DNA of 64,000 nucleotides from Blautia glucerasea (GCF_020537505.1 NZ_JAJBMO010000003.1:62001-126000), one strand, 5' to 3'. Numbered from the stretch's first letter, positions 1 to 8,589 are shown. Program-made: numbers and translations. Notes: generated by a model not told the origin, from the sequence alone.

Positions 1-1607
1 CATATGGATATCAGTATGTACATGTTCAGGAAGAAGACTGTCTGGAGATCGTAGAGCGTACCGTACGTCTGGGACAGCCTGTAGACCGTCTGTTTTACCG
101 TCATGGGGATGAAGTCTGTCCGAAGCCTGAGGACATCCCGTTCCTCAGCCGTCAGACCCGTATTGTTCTTGAGAACTGCGGTAAGATCGACGCAGAGTCC
201 ATTGACGAATATATTGCAGCAGGCGGTTTTTCTGCCCTTGCGAAAGCAGTCACAGAGATGACACCCCAGGATGTCATTGACGAAGTTACGAAATCCGGTC
301 TTCGCGGACGTGGAGGCGCTGGTTTCCCGGCGGGTAAGAAATGGTCACAGGTAGCAAGACAGGCTGAAAAGACACGCTATGTAGTATGTAACGGTGATGA
401 GGGTGATCCGGGAGCATTTATGGATGGCTCCGTTATGGAAGGTGATCCTTATAAGATGATCGAAGGTATGATCATTGCCGCCTATGCTGTTGGAGCTGAG
501 AACGGATATATTTATGTACGTGCAGAATATCCTCTTTCCGTAGCAAGACTTCGCCTTGCCATTTCCCAGGCTGAGAAATATGGTCTTCTGGGAGAGAATA
601 TCCTTGGCAGCGGCGTGAATTTCCATCTTCATATTAACCGCGGTGCAGGAGCTTTCGTATGTGGTGAAGGTTCTGCCCTTACCTCCTCTATTGAAGGAAA
701 CAGAGGTATGCCTCGTGTTAAACCGCCTCGTACCGTTGAGAAAGGTCTGTGGGGCAAACCAACAGTATTAAATAACGTAGAGACTTACGCAAATGTTCCG
801 AAGATTATTGCCCAGGGCGCTGAATGGTTCCGTACCATCGGAACAGAGGGAAGCCCGGGAACCAAGACCTTCTCCCTGACAGGTGCCATTGAGAATACTG
901 GTCTTATTGAAGTTCCAATGGGAACCACACTTCGTGAGATCATTTATGATATCGGCGGCGGCCTGAAGAGCGGTGCTGCATTTAAGGGCGTTCAGATCGG
1001 CGGACCATCCGGCGGATGTCTGATCGAAGAACAACTGGATGCACCTCTTGATTTTGACTCCGTGAAGAAGCTGGATGCTATCATGGGTTCCGGTGGCCTT
1101 GTTGTTATGGACGAGAATACCTGTATGGTAGAGGTTGCCCGTTTCTTTATGAGCTTTACCCAGCGCGAGAGCTGCGGTAAATGTGTACCTTGCCGTGAGG
1201 GTACCAAGCGTATGCTGGAGATCCTTGAGAAGATCGTTGCTGGCAAGGGCGAGATGTCTGACCTTGATGAACTGGAAGAGCTTGCAAAGATGGTTCAGAG
1301 CATGGCTCTTTGCGGACTTGGAAAGAGTGCACCACTTCCGGTTCTCAGTACTATGAAGCGTTTCCGTGAGGAATACGAGGAGCATATCCGTGACAAGAAG
1401 TGTCGTGCAAAGGTTTGTACGGCTCTCCGCCAGTTCCACATCAATCCGGAATTCTGTATTGGCTGTGGAAAATGTGCCAAGAACTGTCCTGCCGGGGCAA
1501 TTTCCGGTAAGATCAAATCACCTTATCATATTAACAATGATGCATGTATCAAGTGCGGTACCTGTAAGGATAACTGTAACTTTGATGCAATATATGTGGA
1601 AATGTAG
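1..1607 (+). CDS. hydB: NADH-binding subunit of electron-bifurcating [FeFe]-hydrogenase (HydB/NuoF-like), 5' end cut off
   Basis: The open frame runs unbroken from position 3, so the true start lies before the window and the ATG at 258 is internal. The protein carries the NuoF-type flavin and NADH-binding region (GRGGAGFPAGKKW, then GDEGDPGAFMDGS), the [4Fe-4S] motif SCGKCVPCREG, and a C-terminal ferredoxin domain with two cysteine sets (CIGCGKCAKNCPAG and CIKCGTCKDNC). This order is that of HydB/HndC, which passes electrons between NAD(H) and the hydrogenase subunit in the cytoplasm. The hydrogenase gene follows after 14 bp, so the two form an operon. The missing N-terminus would hold the thioredoxin-like [2Fe-2S] domain. 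Confidence 0.93.
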   Translation, partial: YGYQYVHVQEEDCLEIVERTVRLGQPVDRLFYRHGDEVCPKPEDIPFLSRQTRIVLENCGKIDAESIDEYIAAGGFSALAKAVTEMTPQDVIDEVTKSGLRGRGGAGFPAGKKWSQVARQAEKTRYVVCNGDEGDPGAFMDGSVMEGDPYKMIEGMIIAAYAVGAENGYIYVRAEYPLSVARLRLAISQAEKYGLLGENILGSGVNFHLHINRGAGAFVCGEGSALTSSIEGNRGMPRVKPPRTVEKGLWGKPTVLNNVETYANVPKIIAQGAEWFRTIGTEGSPGTKTFSLTGAIENTGLIEVPMGTTLREIIYDIGGGLKSGAAFKGVQIGGPSGGCLIEEQLDAPLDFDSVKKLDAIMGSGGLVVMDENTCMVEVARFFMSFTQRESCGKCVPCREGTKRMLEILEKIVAGKGEMSDLDELEELAKMVQSMALCGLGKSAPLPVLSTMKRFREEYEEHIRDKKCRAKVCTALRQFHINPEFCIGCGKCAKNCPAGAISGKIKSPYHINNDACIKCGTCKDNCNFDAIYVEM

Positions 1608-1621
1608 AGGGAGGACAGATT

Positions 1622-3310
1622 ATGGGTACAATGACAATTGACGGCAGAAAAGTCGAATTTACAGATGAAAAAAATGTCCTGACCGTAATCCGTAAGGCAG
1701 GCATTAATATTCCCACGCTTTGTTATCACTCAGAGGTTTCCACATTTGGAGCCTGTCGTCTGTGTACGGTAGAGGATGACAGAGGAAGAACCTTCGCTTC
1801 CTGTTCTGAGGAGCCAAGGGATGGAATGGTAATTTATACAAACTCAGGCAAGATCAAAAAATACAGGAAACTGGTTGTAGAACTGCTTCTTGCAGCTCAT
1901 TGCCGTGACTGTACCACCTGTGTAAAGAGTGGAGAGTGCGTTCTTCAGGAACTGGCTCACCGCCTTGGCGTACATAACATCCGTTTCCAGAATACAAGAG
2001 AGCAGTACGAGATTGATGACAGTTCACCATCACTGGTTCGTGACCCTAATAAATGTATCCTCTGCGGTGACTGTGTACGTGCCTGTGAGGAACTTCAGGG
2101 AATCGGCGCGTTGAACTTCGCATATCGTGGAACAGAAGCAATCGTAATTCCTGCATTCAACAAAAAGATTGCAGAAACCCAGTGTGTAAACTGCGGACAG
2201 TGTCGTGTATATTGTCCTACAGGTGCGATTTCCATTAAGACCCATATGGATCAGGTATGGGAAGCTCTTGCAGATCCTAATGTCCGTGTAGTAGCACAGA
2301 TCGCTCCGGCGGTCCGTGTTGCAGTAGGAGACCATTACAGCCTTCCGAAAGGCCGAAGCGTAATGGGTAAGATCGTCAATGCGCTCCACAGAATGGGATT
2401 TGATGAAATTTATGATACCACATTCAGTGCTGACCTTACCATTATGGAAGAGTCTGCAGAATTCCTGAACAGGATTGAGAAGGGCGAGAACCTCCCGCTT
2501 CTTACCTCCTGCTGTCCCGCGTGGGTAAAATTTATTACAGACCAGTATAAGGATTACATTCCGAATCTGTCTACCTGCAGATCCCCACAGGGAATGATGT
2601 CTGCAGTCATCAAAGAGTACTTCCGTGATCCTGAGAATGCCAAGGGTAAGAAGACCGTTATGGTATCTATTATGCCATGCACAGCTAAGAAGGCGGAGAT
2701 AATCCGTCCGAACAGCTTTACAGAGGGGGAGCAGGATACCGATATTGTGATCACCACTACAGAACTGCTTCGCATGATCGACAACTTTGGTCTTGACTTC
2801 GCACAGCTGGAGCCGGAAGCATGCGATATGCCATTTGGATTTGGTTCTGGCGGCGGTGTTATCTTCGGTGTTACCGGTGGTGTGACTGAGGCGGTTCTCC
2901 GTCGTTTAAGCCCGGATCACTCCAAAGAAACCATGCGGGAGATCGCAGAGTGCGGTGTACGTGGAGATGAGGGCATTAAAGAATTCTCTGTTCCATATAA
3001 GGGAATGGATATCAATGTATGCGTAGCCAGTGGACTTGCAAATGCAAGAACGGTTATGGAGCGCGTAAAGAACGGGGAAGCCAATTACCATCTGATCGAG
3101 GTTATGGCATGCCGCCGTGGATGTATCATGGGTGGAGGCCAGCCGGTACGTGCCGGTGACAGAACCAAGGCTGCAAGAGCCAAGGGACTGTACAATGCAG
3201 ACAATACCATGCTGATCAAGAAATCCGATGAGAACCCGATGGTTCTGGAACTTTACCAGGGCCTGCTGAAAGGCAAGGAGCACAAGCTTCTCCACAATGA
3301 GTTTTATTGA
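1622..3310 (+). CDS. hydA: [FeFe]-hydrogenase catalytic subunit
   Basis: A 562-residue cytoplasmic hydrogenase that reduces protons (or oxidises H2) with electrons from the HydB-type partner. In order: an N-terminal [2Fe-2S] domain (GACRLCTVE), a His-Cys [4Fe-4S] site (HCRDCTTC), two [4Fe-4S] ferredoxin motifs (CILCGDCVRACEE and CVNCGQCRVYCPTG), and the three H-cluster signatures: TSCCPAWVKF, MPCTAKKAE and MACRRGCIMGGGQP. The third has RR where many homologues have PG. All H-cluster cysteines are present. Start ATG follows GGGAGG. Length and domain order fit HndD/HydA of fermentative Clostridia, where it disposes of reducing power as H2. Confidence 0.95.
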   Translation: MGTMTIDGRKVEFTDEKNVLTVIRKAGINIPTLCYHSEVSTFGACRLCTVEDDRGRTFASCSEEPRDGMVIYTNSGKIKKYRKLVVELLLAAHCRDCTTCVKSGECVLQELAHRLGVHNIRFQNTREQYEIDDSSPSLVRDPNKCILCGDCVRACEELQGIGALNFAYRGTEAIVIPAFNKKIAETQCVNCGQCRVYCPTGAISIKTHMDQVWEALADPNVRVVAQIAPAVRVAVGDHYSLPKGRSVMGKIVNALHRMGFDEIYDTTFSADLTIMEESAEFLNRIEKGENLPLLTSCCPAWVKFITDQYKDYIPNLSTCRSPQGMMSAVIKEYFRDPENAKGKKTVMVSIMPCTAKKAEIIRPNSFTEGEQDTDIVITTTELLRMIDNFGLDFAQLEPEACDMPFGFGSGGGVIFGVTGGVTEAVLRRLSPDHSKETMREIAECGVRGDEGIKEFSVPYKGMDINVCVASGLANARTVMERVKNGEANYHLIEVMACRRGCIMGGGQPVRAGDRTKAARAKGLYNADNTMLIKKSDENPMVLELYQGLLKGKEHKLLHNEFY

Positions 3311-3381
3311 TTTTTAAATATGATCCAGTTGTTTGGCAGCTACGCCATGGAAAATGGCTTCCGCCAGTGGGAGAAGCAATA

Positions 3382-3410
3382 GCATAATAAAAAGCCCGAC
3401 TGCATAATAT
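3382..3410 (+). promoter_or_regulatory. candidate SigE-type sporulation promoter of spoIVA
   Basis: GCATAAT (3382-3388) and CATAATAT (3403-3410) are 14 bp apart and resemble the Bacillus SigE -35/-10 pair. spoIVA is a SigE-dependent mother-cell gene in B. subtilis. The match is by eye only. Confidence 0.4.
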
Positions 3411-3489
3411 TTAGAGGAAGAGTATATACCTGTGCCGAGAAATCATCTCGCAGCTACCTTTTAATTATGATGCAGGAGGGCTTTTTTAT

Positions 3490-4959
3490 ATGGAAAATTT
3501 TCAGATTTACCGGGATATACAGGCCAGAACCGGCGGCGATATATACATAGGCGTTGTAGGCCCTGTCCGTACTGGAAAATCCACTTTTATCCGCAGGTTT
3601 ATGGAGCTGATCGCTCTGCCTGGGATGGATGAAAAAATGCAAAAAGAAGTGCGGGACCAGCTTCCCTTAAGCGGTTCCGGGAAAATGATCACCACAGTAG
3701 AGCCTAAATTTATACCAAAGGAAGCAATCCCGGTTGATTTAGGCGAAGACCTGAAGGTACAGGTGCGTCTTATCGACTGTGTGGGTTTTCTCGTAAAAGA
3801 TGCAGGTGGCAATCTGGAGGACGGAAAAGAGCGGATGGTAAAAACCCCCTGGTTTTCCAAAGCTGTTCCTTTCCATGAGGCTGCGAAGGTGGGAACGGAA
3901 AAAGTGATCCAGGAGCATTCTACCATTGGTCTTGTGGTCACCACAGATGGAAGCTTTGGAGAAATTCCAAGAGAAAATTTTGTCCAGGCAGAAGAGCAGA
4001 CAGTGACAGAACTAAAAGCCCAGAAAAAGCCGTTTCTTATTGTGGTAAATTCCCAGCTGCCCCATAGGGAAGAGAACATTCAGCTTGTGAATGAGCTTCA
4101 GAATAAATATCAGGTACCAGTACTTGCGCTGAACTGCGAACAGCTGAAAAAAGAAGATATCGCGCAGATCCTGGAAAAAATCCTTTACGAGTTTCCAGTT
4201 ACCCAGCTGCAGTTTTTTATTCCCAAATGGGTGGAAATGCTGCCAGCAGCCAGTGAGCTGAAAGGCCAGATCCTTTCCCAGATAAAAGCCTGTATGAAAA
4301 AGCTTCTCCACATCCGGGATATTACCAGGGAATCGGTGAAATTAGAAGGGCCTTATGTGCAGGATACCCTTCTGGATCGTGTGAGCCTGTCTGATGGAAC
4401 CGTCCAGATCCGGCTGCAGGTAGACGATAAATATTATTATAAAATGCTTAGTGACATGAGCGGGATCCCCATGGAAAGCGAGTATGAACTGATCCATACC
4501 ATGAAAGAGCTGGTAGCCATGAAGGAAAAGTATGTAAAGGTAAAGGATGCCCTTGACGCTGTGAACGGCAGCGGCTATGGGGTGGTAGTGCCGGAGCTTT
4601 CCCAGATCCAGCTGGAAGAGCCTGCCGTGATCCGCCAGGGAAATAAATATGGCGTAAAGATCAGATCCAAGAGTCCTTCCATCCATATGATCAAAGCAGA
4701 TATTGAAACCGAAATTGCGCCAATCGTGGGAACAGAGCAGCAGGCAAAAGACCTGATCACATACATTGGGGAAAGCGACGCAAGAGGGGAAAGCATCTGG
4801 GAGACCAATATTTTTGGAAAATCCATTGAACAGCTGGTTCAGGATGGGATCAAAAGCAAGCTTGCCATGATCAGCGAGGAAAGTCAGGTAAAGCTTCAGG
4901 ACACCATGCAGAAAATCGTAAACGACAGCAAAGGTGGTCTGGTATGCATTATCATATAG
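3490..4959 (+). CDS. spoIVA: stage IV sporulation protein A (spore coat morphogenetic ATPase)
   Basis: A 489-residue protein of the SpoIVA family, which hydrolyses ATP and polymerises around the forespore to form the base on which the coat is built. The N-terminal P-loop is visible at about residues 24-32 (GPVRTGKST) in an otherwise GTPase-like domain, and the C-terminus is the conserved hydrophobic anchor region. Length is normal. ATG follows a strong GGAGG site. It has its own leader with a SigE-like promoter and ends in a perfect bidirectional terminator, so it is transcribed alone. It marks the host as a spore former. Confidence 0.97.
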   Translation: MENFQIYRDIQARTGGDIYIGVVGPVRTGKSTFIRRFMELIALPGMDEKMQKEVRDQLPLSGSGKMITTVEPKFIPKEAIPVDLGEDLKVQVRLIDCVGFLVKDAGGNLEDGKERMVKTPWFSKAVPFHEAAKVGTEKVIQEHSTIGLVVTTDGSFGEIPRENFVQAEEQTVTELKAQKKPFLIVVNSQLPHREENIQLVNELQNKYQVPVLALNCEQLKKEDIAQILEKILYEFPVTQLQFFIPKWVEMLPAASELKGQILSQIKACMKKLLHIRDITRESVKLEGPYVQDTLLDRVSLSDGTVQIRLQVDDKYYYKMLSDMSGIPMESEYELIHTMKELVAMKEKYVKVKDALDAVNGSGYGVVVPELSQIQLEEPAVIRQGNKYGVKIRSKSPSIHMIKADIETEIAPIVGTEQQAKDLITYIGESDARGESIWETNIFGKSIEQLVQDGIKSKLAMISEESQVKLQDTMQKIVNDSKGGLVCIII

Positions 4960-4967
4960 GATTCTGG

Positions 4968-5003
4968 CAAAAAGGCAGTGCATTTAAAGCAGCTGCCTTT
5001 TTG
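4968..5003. terminator. bidirectional intrinsic terminator
   Basis: A perfect 11-bp stem (CAAAAAGGCAG / CTGCCTTTTTG) with A- and T-runs on both sides lies between the converging spoIVA and the small reverse gene. Confidence 0.9.
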
Positions 5004-5034
5004 CTGTGAAGAAAATGTTACAAAAAGTTATCGT

Positions 5035-5199
5035 TTATCTGTAATCGTGCTCTTTTTTCCATTTCGCCAGATATTCCATCTGCTCCTGGTCTGAAAGAAA
5101 CTGGGAATAAGCATCATTCCCCGCCGCCAGGCAGCAGAACAGAACCAGAAGCTGTAAAGCAAAAAACAGGATCAGAAATAAAACTGCAAATACAACCAT
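5035..5199 (-). CDS. small single-pass membrane protein (host)
   Basis: A 54-residue reverse-strand frame with a strong AAAGGAGG site before its ATG. Residues 2-25 form one hydrophobic helix (VVFAVLFLILFF and on), followed by a charged tail rich in Gln, Glu and Lys. It converges on spoIVA and shares its terminator. The function is not recognised. It is the last host gene before the prophage. Confidence 0.6.
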   Translation of the reverse strand: MVVFAVLFLILFFALQLLVLFCCLAAGNDAYSQFLSDQEQMEYLAKWKKEHDYR

Positions 5200-5237
5200 A
5201 AAAATCCTCCTTTATCTGTATTAAAAAGTCTTTACAG

Positions 5238-5256
5238 AAAAGTTAATTTTATACAT
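5238..5256 (+). repeat. attL core (left copy of 19-bp direct repeat)
   Basis: AAAAGTTAATTTTATACAT is identical to 57406-57424. TCTTTA lies just upstream of both copies. The left copy lies between the last host gene and phage-like sequence. Confidence 0.65.
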
Positions 5257-5270
5257 CCATTTTTGGAAAA

Positions 5271-5312
5271 CACGAAAAACCCAGTATTTATGCGGGTTTG
5301 CGGGCTTTTTGC
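5271..5312. repeat. 42-bp terminator-like repeat, left copy
   Basis: These 42 bp are identical to 34725-34766. They contain an AAACCC/GGGTTT-type hairpin and T-rich flanks on either strand. The copy sits just inside attL, which suggests this end of the prophage is mosaic. Confidence 0.8.
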
Positions 5313-5345
5313 ACCCATCGTAAAATGCCGCAAAATATCGTATTT

Positions 5346-5380
5346 TGGTGTAAAAATGGTGTAGTAAATGGTGTAGTAAA
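5346..5380 (+). repeat. candidate integrase arm-type sites, left
   Basis: TGGTGTAAAAA, TGGTGTAGTAAA and TGGTGTAGTAAA lie in tandem. The first 23 bp match the end of the integrase gene (57325-57347) with one mismatch. Repeated short sites on both sides of the att core are usual for lambda/Tn916-type integrases. Confidence 0.5.
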
Positions 5381-5510
5381 AGGAAAATCAAATTGAACTT
5401 ATAAGAGCATTAGTGGAGAAATCTACTGGTGCTCTTTTTATGTATATGTGCTCCTTTGGCGGTAAATGATATGGTTATAGTACGGATTATATGAAAGGCT
5501 GGCGAACACC

Positions 5511-5813
5511 ATAGATAAATACTGCCCTGACTGTAAAGAAAAATTGAAGCGATATGATACTGTGAAACGAATTGTAAGAGGAAAGGATCATTCCAAAAAA
5601 CTCGTTGCCATAGAACGTTATAAATGCCCGAAGTGCAAAACAATTCATAGAGATCTTCCAGAATATTTATATCCTTTTAAGCATTACGAGTCGGATATTA
5701 TAGATGGAGTGATAGAAGGATTCATCAGTCCAGAGACTTTAGGCTTTGAAGATTTCCCTTGTGAGGAAACGATGAAACGTTGGAAGAAGCAGGGTATTAA
5801 ACCAAGATTATGA
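5511..5813 (+). CDS. zinc-ribbon phage protein (DUF6431-like), start uncertain
   Basis: A basic protein of about 100 residues with two cysteine pairs, CPDC and CPKC, forming a likely zinc ribbon, and a motif-rich C-terminus (DGVIEGFISPETLGFEDFPC). It resembles DUF6431 proteins found at the ends of Firmicutes mobile elements. No ATG precedes the first CPDC pair in this frame; the last upstream stop is at 5478-5480. ATA at 5511 or CTG at 5499 would be needed, while TTG at 5544 would lose the first pair. The 5' end may be damaged. Confidence 0.55.
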   Translation: MDKYCPDCKEKLKRYDTVKRIVRGKDHSKKLVAIERYKCPKCKTIHRDLPEYLYPFKHYESDIIDGVIEGFISPETLGFEDFPCEETMKRWKKQGIKPRL

Positions 5814-5854
5814 TGGAAAATTTTTCCACTGACTTTGTTTTAACATTTTCAAAA

Positions 5855-5872
5855 TTCTAACCTAGAATAGAA
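5855..5872. promoter_or_regulatory. operator-like 18-bp palindrome
   Basis: TTCTAACCTAGAATAGAA has symmetric TTCTA/TAGAA arms around CTAG, 21 bp before the next start codon. A near copy lies at 34507-34524. Confidence 0.4.
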
Positions 5873-5893
5873 TTTAGAAGGAGGTAATACTAT

Positions 5894-6313
5894 ATGGGAA
5901 ATATTATAAGAGCCGAAGTATCCGAAAATAATCCATATTGGATTGAGAAGCATCGTTATTACGAGTTGAAGCATTTTTGTCTTCAATATCCAATATGGAA
6001 AAGAAACTATGTATCACTAGATGGTCTGTCTAGTCGTTCTACTAATTATGTGGCAGTTATAGCAAACAGCACAGTATGCGATCCGACTGCAAAAATCGGA
6101 ATGCTGAAATCATATTTTTCAAAGCGTATGGATATGATAGAGAAAACGGCTGAGCGGACAGATACAGAATTGGCTGAGTACATATTAAAAGGCGTAACTG
6201 AGGGATGGTCCTACGATATTATTAAAGCTAGATTAGAAATCCCATGTTGTAAAGACACGTATTACAACTTGTACAGACGATTCTTTTGGCTGCTGAATAA
6301 AGAAAGAGGATGA
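5894..6313 (+). CDS. conserved phage protein, possible transcription regulator
   Basis: A 139-residue charged protein with a GGAGG site. The C-terminal half (EGWSYDIIKARLEIPCCKD, then a Tyr/Phe-rich helix) reads like a DNA-recognition segment similar in layout to ArpU/RinA-type late regulators, but I see no decisive motif. It is the first well-formed gene of the left arm and has an operator-like palindrome before it. It could be the factor that reads the repeated promoter-like element of this arm; that is inference. Confidence 0.5.
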   Translation: MGNIIRAEVSENNPYWIEKHRYYELKHFCLQYPIWKRNYVSLDGLSSRSTNYVAVIANSTVCDPTAKIGMLKSYFSKRMDMIEKTAERTDTELAEYILKGVTEGWSYDIIKARLEIPCCKDTYYNLYRRFFWLLNKERG

Positions 6314-6317
6314 AAAT

Positions 6318-6347
6318 GCGCGATAAAAACAACTCCTATTATGAAAG
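6318..6347 (+). promoter_or_regulatory. repeated promoter-like element, copy 1
   Basis: Ends in CTATTATGAAAG, directly upstream of the gene at 6361; the left part (GCGCGATAAAAACA) is a weaker match to the consensus TCGCAAAATTTACA-N5-TATTATGARAG. Confidence 0.5.
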
Positions 6348-6360
6348 GAGAGTGATTTAA

Positions 6361-6552
6361 ATGTTAATATTTGAAAATTGCAGTTTTTCTTATACCGCTG
6401 ATGCTAAAGGAGGTCGTCCATTTATTGTCGGAGTAAAAGATAGAGAACATTCTGATGATAGTATTGAACGATGGGATATGGCATCGTTGAGAGAAGAAGA
6501 AGCAAAACTTGTATATGAATTACTCAAGAAGCATTTTGAGATTGAGTCCTAA
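6361..6552 (+). CDS. small phage protein
   Basis: A 63-residue acidic protein of unknown function. It has its own promoter-like element and ribosome site (GAAAGGAG) upstream and its own terminator downstream, so it is a one-gene unit. No membrane segment or known motif is seen. Confidence 0.55.
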   Translation: MLIFENCSFSYTADAKGGRPFIVGVKDREHSDDSIERWDMASLREEEAKLVYELLKKHFEIES

Positions 6553-6569
6553 CAAGGGCTCTTTCTTTT
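6544..6569 (+). terminator. intrinsic terminator
   Basis: GAGTCC/GGGCTC stem followed by TTTCTTTT; it overlaps the stop of the 63-residue gene. Confidence 0.75.
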
Positions 6570-6597
6570 CGCAAAGTTTACAAGTTATTTTATGAAT
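6569..6597 (+). promoter_or_regulatory. repeated promoter-like element, copy 2
   Basis: TCGCAAAGTTTACA followed by TTTTATGAA (TTTTAT in place of TATTAT); begins inside the T-run of the preceding terminator. Confidence 0.5.
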
Positions 6598-6624
6598 AAA
6601 CATTTATTTGAAAGGAGATTCATT

Positions 6625-6882
6625 ATGGAAACTAAAACCGAAACCAAAACTAGAAATTCATTCAAAAAGTTTATTTGCAACAACATTAGTACGATCGTGG
6701 TATCGAGTCTTACTTTAGCAGGAGGATGCGCAGTTGGTTATGCTTTCGGGCATATGAAAGGTATCAGACTGGGGCAAGGAGAAATACTCACTAAGATTGT
6801 ATCAAAAAGTTGCGGAGATGGACTTATTATGAATAATTCGAAGTTAGGTAGTTATATTTTCACAGCAAAGAAACTCAATTGA
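6625..6882 (+). CDS. small membrane protein with glycine-rich helix
   Basis: 85 residues. ATG at 6625 is chosen over 6592 because GAAAGGAG lies just upstream. A short Lys/Thr-rich N-terminus leads into one hydrophobic segment (about residues 24-45, STIVVSSLTLAGGCAVGYA). No function recognised. Same single-gene organisation as its neighbours. Confidence 0.55.
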   Translation: METKTETKTRNSFKKFICNNISTIVVSSLTLAGGCAVGYAFGHMKGIRLGQGEILTKIVSKSCGDGLIMNNSKLGSYIFTAKKLN

Positions 6883-6901
6883 TAATGCAAGTTTTTAGAT
6901 T

Positions 6902-6933
6902 GAGTCTTAGAGAAATCTAGGACTCTTTCTTTT
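6902..6933 (+). terminator. intrinsic terminator
   Basis: GAGTCTTAGA/TCTAGGACTC stem and T-run. The same sequence occurs again at 13492-13525. Confidence 0.85.
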
Positions 6934-7017
6934 ATTCTAGATTAAAAACAGTACGGAGGCTACCACGAATCGTGTTATTTTGATAACTGAAATATTGACG
7001 GAGAGGAGGTATAGCAG

Positions 7018-7239
7018 ATGGGACTTATCATCTTAGTGATAGGTATTCTTATTGGATTGCTCATTGAGCGATACATATTTCAAGAAAAGCCAATTGGTTC
7101 GCTTCGAGTCGATCATTCAGATCCGGACAGCGGACCATATTTATTTCTTGAATTAGATCCTGGCGGAGCAAATGAGATTTATAAGAAGCAGCGTGTTTCA
7201 TTGCGAGTGGAAATTAAGAATTATATTTCGCACAAATAG
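7018..7239 (+). CDS. small N-terminally anchored phage protein
   Basis: 73 residues with a hydrophobic N-terminus (GLIILVIGILIGLLIE) and a soluble domain containing PYLFLELDPGG. GAGAGGAGG precedes the ATG. A similar layout is common in Firmicutes phage early regions, but no role is known to me. Confidence 0.6.
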   Translation: MGLIILVIGILIGLLIERYIFQEKPIGSLRVDHSDPDSGPYLFLELDPGGANEIYKKQRVSLRVEIKNYISHK

Positions 7240-7257
7240 CACGTCCTATTATGAAAA
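7228..7257 (+). promoter_or_regulatory. repeated promoter-like element, copy 3
   Basis: TTCGCACAAATAGCACGTCCTATTATGAAA; overlaps the end of the upstream gene and precedes the gene at 7289. Confidence 0.5.
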
Positions 7258-7288
7258 TCAATAATTTATCTGAAAGGAGATATCAGAA

Positions 7289-7705
7289 ATGGATGAAAAG
7301 AATATTGAAGAATTATTGAGTGAGGAAATTGCAAGACAGATTAAGGGGTTATCTGAATTTGCATCCGGAAGTAAAGAAAAATCAATGGCAATTGATGAAT
7401 TAGCTACACTTTACAAGCTAAGAATCGAAGAGAACAAAAGCGAATGGGATGCTGATGAGAAGTATAATTCTCGTGTTGCTGATAATGAGGCAAAGGAGCG
7501 AGATGAAAAACTTAAACAGCGGCAGATCGACGAGCAGGTTAAAGATCGATATTTCAAAGCTGGTATTGCTGGAGCAGAGCTTCTGTTACCATTGATATTC
7601 TATGGCATCTGGATGAATAAAGGATTCCGATTTGAAGAAACTGGAACAATTTCATCACAGGTATTCAGAAACTTAATCAACCGTTTCAGACCAACCAGGA
7701 AGTAA
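7289..7705 (+). CDS. phage protein with charged coil and one membrane segment
   Basis: 138 residues. The first ~85 are highly charged and probably helical (repeated E/K/D, ERDEKLKQRQIDEQVK); a hydrophobic stretch near residues 91-110 (AGIAGAELLLPLIFYGIW) would anchor it, leaving a basic tail. GAAAGGAG ribosome site. Unknown function. Confidence 0.65.
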   Translation: MDEKNIEELLSEEIARQIKGLSEFASGSKEKSMAIDELATLYKLRIEENKSEWDADEKYNSRVADNEAKERDEKLKQRQIDEQVKDRYFKAGIAGAELLLPLIFYGIWMNKGFRFEETGTISSQVFRNLINRFRPTRK

Positions 7706-7725
7706 AAATTAATGTTCAAAGCGTC

Positions 7726-7755
7726 GAGGGCAATGGTACAAGCCCTCTTCGTTTT
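7726..7755 (+). terminator. intrinsic terminator
   Basis: GAGGGC/GCCCTC stem, then TTCGTTTT. Confidence 0.75.
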
Positions 7756-7785
7756 ACGCGTCAAAATCATTGGCTACTATGAAAG
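7756..7785 (+). promoter_or_regulatory. repeated promoter-like element, copy 4
   Basis: ACGCGTCAAAATCATTGG followed by CTACTATGAAAG; a diverged copy directly after a terminator. Confidence 0.45.
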
Positions 7786-7797
7786 GAGATGAAATAT

Positions 7798-8118
7798 ATG
7801 AGAAATATTTATATTGAAGTACCAACAACTACAAATGAGGTGATGATGAGCATACCTTACAGAAACGATGAACTATTGGGAAAAATTCATGTAATCTTTA
7901 CAGAATTGGATGAATCCAAGGTTCGCATCGTAACTGTTCGAGCTAAAGACAGTGAAGACGACAAAGACTGGTCGATTCAGAGTAAACAGGTGATGAGCAA
8001 AAATATGCGAACTGTAGAATTCGATTTCGATTTCAGAGATGACGATGGAATAAAACTTCACGTTTCAACGAAAATAATGCTCTCATACAGTCACAGATGC
8101 ATAATGGTTGACTGGTAA
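7798..8118 (+). CDS. small phage protein
   Basis: 106 residues, probably beta-rich (alternating hydrophobic residues such as IYIEVPTTTNEVMMSIPY), no membrane segment. ATG at 7798 is preferred to 7789 because of its spacing from GAAAGGAG. Function not recognised. Confidence 0.55.
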   Translation: MRNIYIEVPTTTNEVMMSIPYRNDELLGKIHVIFTELDESKVRIVTVRAKDSEDDKDWSIQSKQVMSKNMRTVEFDFDFRDDDGIKLHVSTKIMLSYSHRCIMVDW

Positions 8119-8166
8119 ACTTTGATGGAGATGCTTACAATTATGTTTGCATCTCCTTTTATTTTT

Positions 8167-8196
8167 TGCGTGAAATTTACAAGGACTATTATGAGA
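8167..8196 (+). promoter_or_regulatory. repeated promoter-like element, copy 5
   Basis: TTGCGTGAAATTTACAAGGACTATTATGAGAG; matches copy 8 almost exactly. A GAGATAAAG-type palindrome (about 8193-8215) follows at once, so the transcript would start with a hairpin. Confidence 0.6.
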
Positions 8197-8294
8197 GAAT
8201 AAAGCTTTATCTCTTGACCAAAATAATACCGACGGATATACTGTGATATACAGATATGTACGACGGTCTATATGCGAAAGGAGATATTTAGCTA

Positions 8295-8518
8295 TGAGTA
8301 TTTTTAATGAAGAACTTATCAATTCTATGAAAACTGGCAAATACATTTGTCATGAGTGCGGAAATTTAATGGAATTTGAAGATGAAAAGTGGCGGGACAC
8401 TTTAGTGTGCCCGAATTGCGGTCATAGCGTAGATTTAGATCACTATGGCTGTGAAGGAGAAGAAGAATATGAAAGTTTATATCCGACACTGGAAGAAGTC
8501 ATAGAGTCCGATAAGTAA
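8295..8518 (+). CDS. small zinc-ribbon protein
   Basis: 74 residues with two CxxC pairs (CHEC and CPNC) about 20 residues apart, a typical zinc ribbon, followed by an acidic tail. ATG at 8295 follows GAAAGGAGATATTT. The long leader (about 100 nt from the promoter-like element) contains a palindrome. Possible nucleic-acid or protein adaptor; exact role unknown. Confidence 0.6.
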
Positions 8519-8539
8519 ATACGTATAAGCTAAAAGGAA

Positions 8540-8573
8540 GAGTCTTGGAGAAATCTGAGGCTCTTTTCTTTTT
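8540..8573 (+). terminator. intrinsic terminator
   Basis: GAGTCTTGGA/TCTGAGGCTC stem with TTTTCTTTTT. Confidence 0.8.
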
Positions 8574-8589
8574 GCCTAGGAGAACACAA

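Noticed and set aside
345..632. Reverse-strand frame of 95 residues opposite hydB
   Set aside because: It is a shadow of the strongly coding plus-strand hydrogenase gene, with no ribosome site or known motif.
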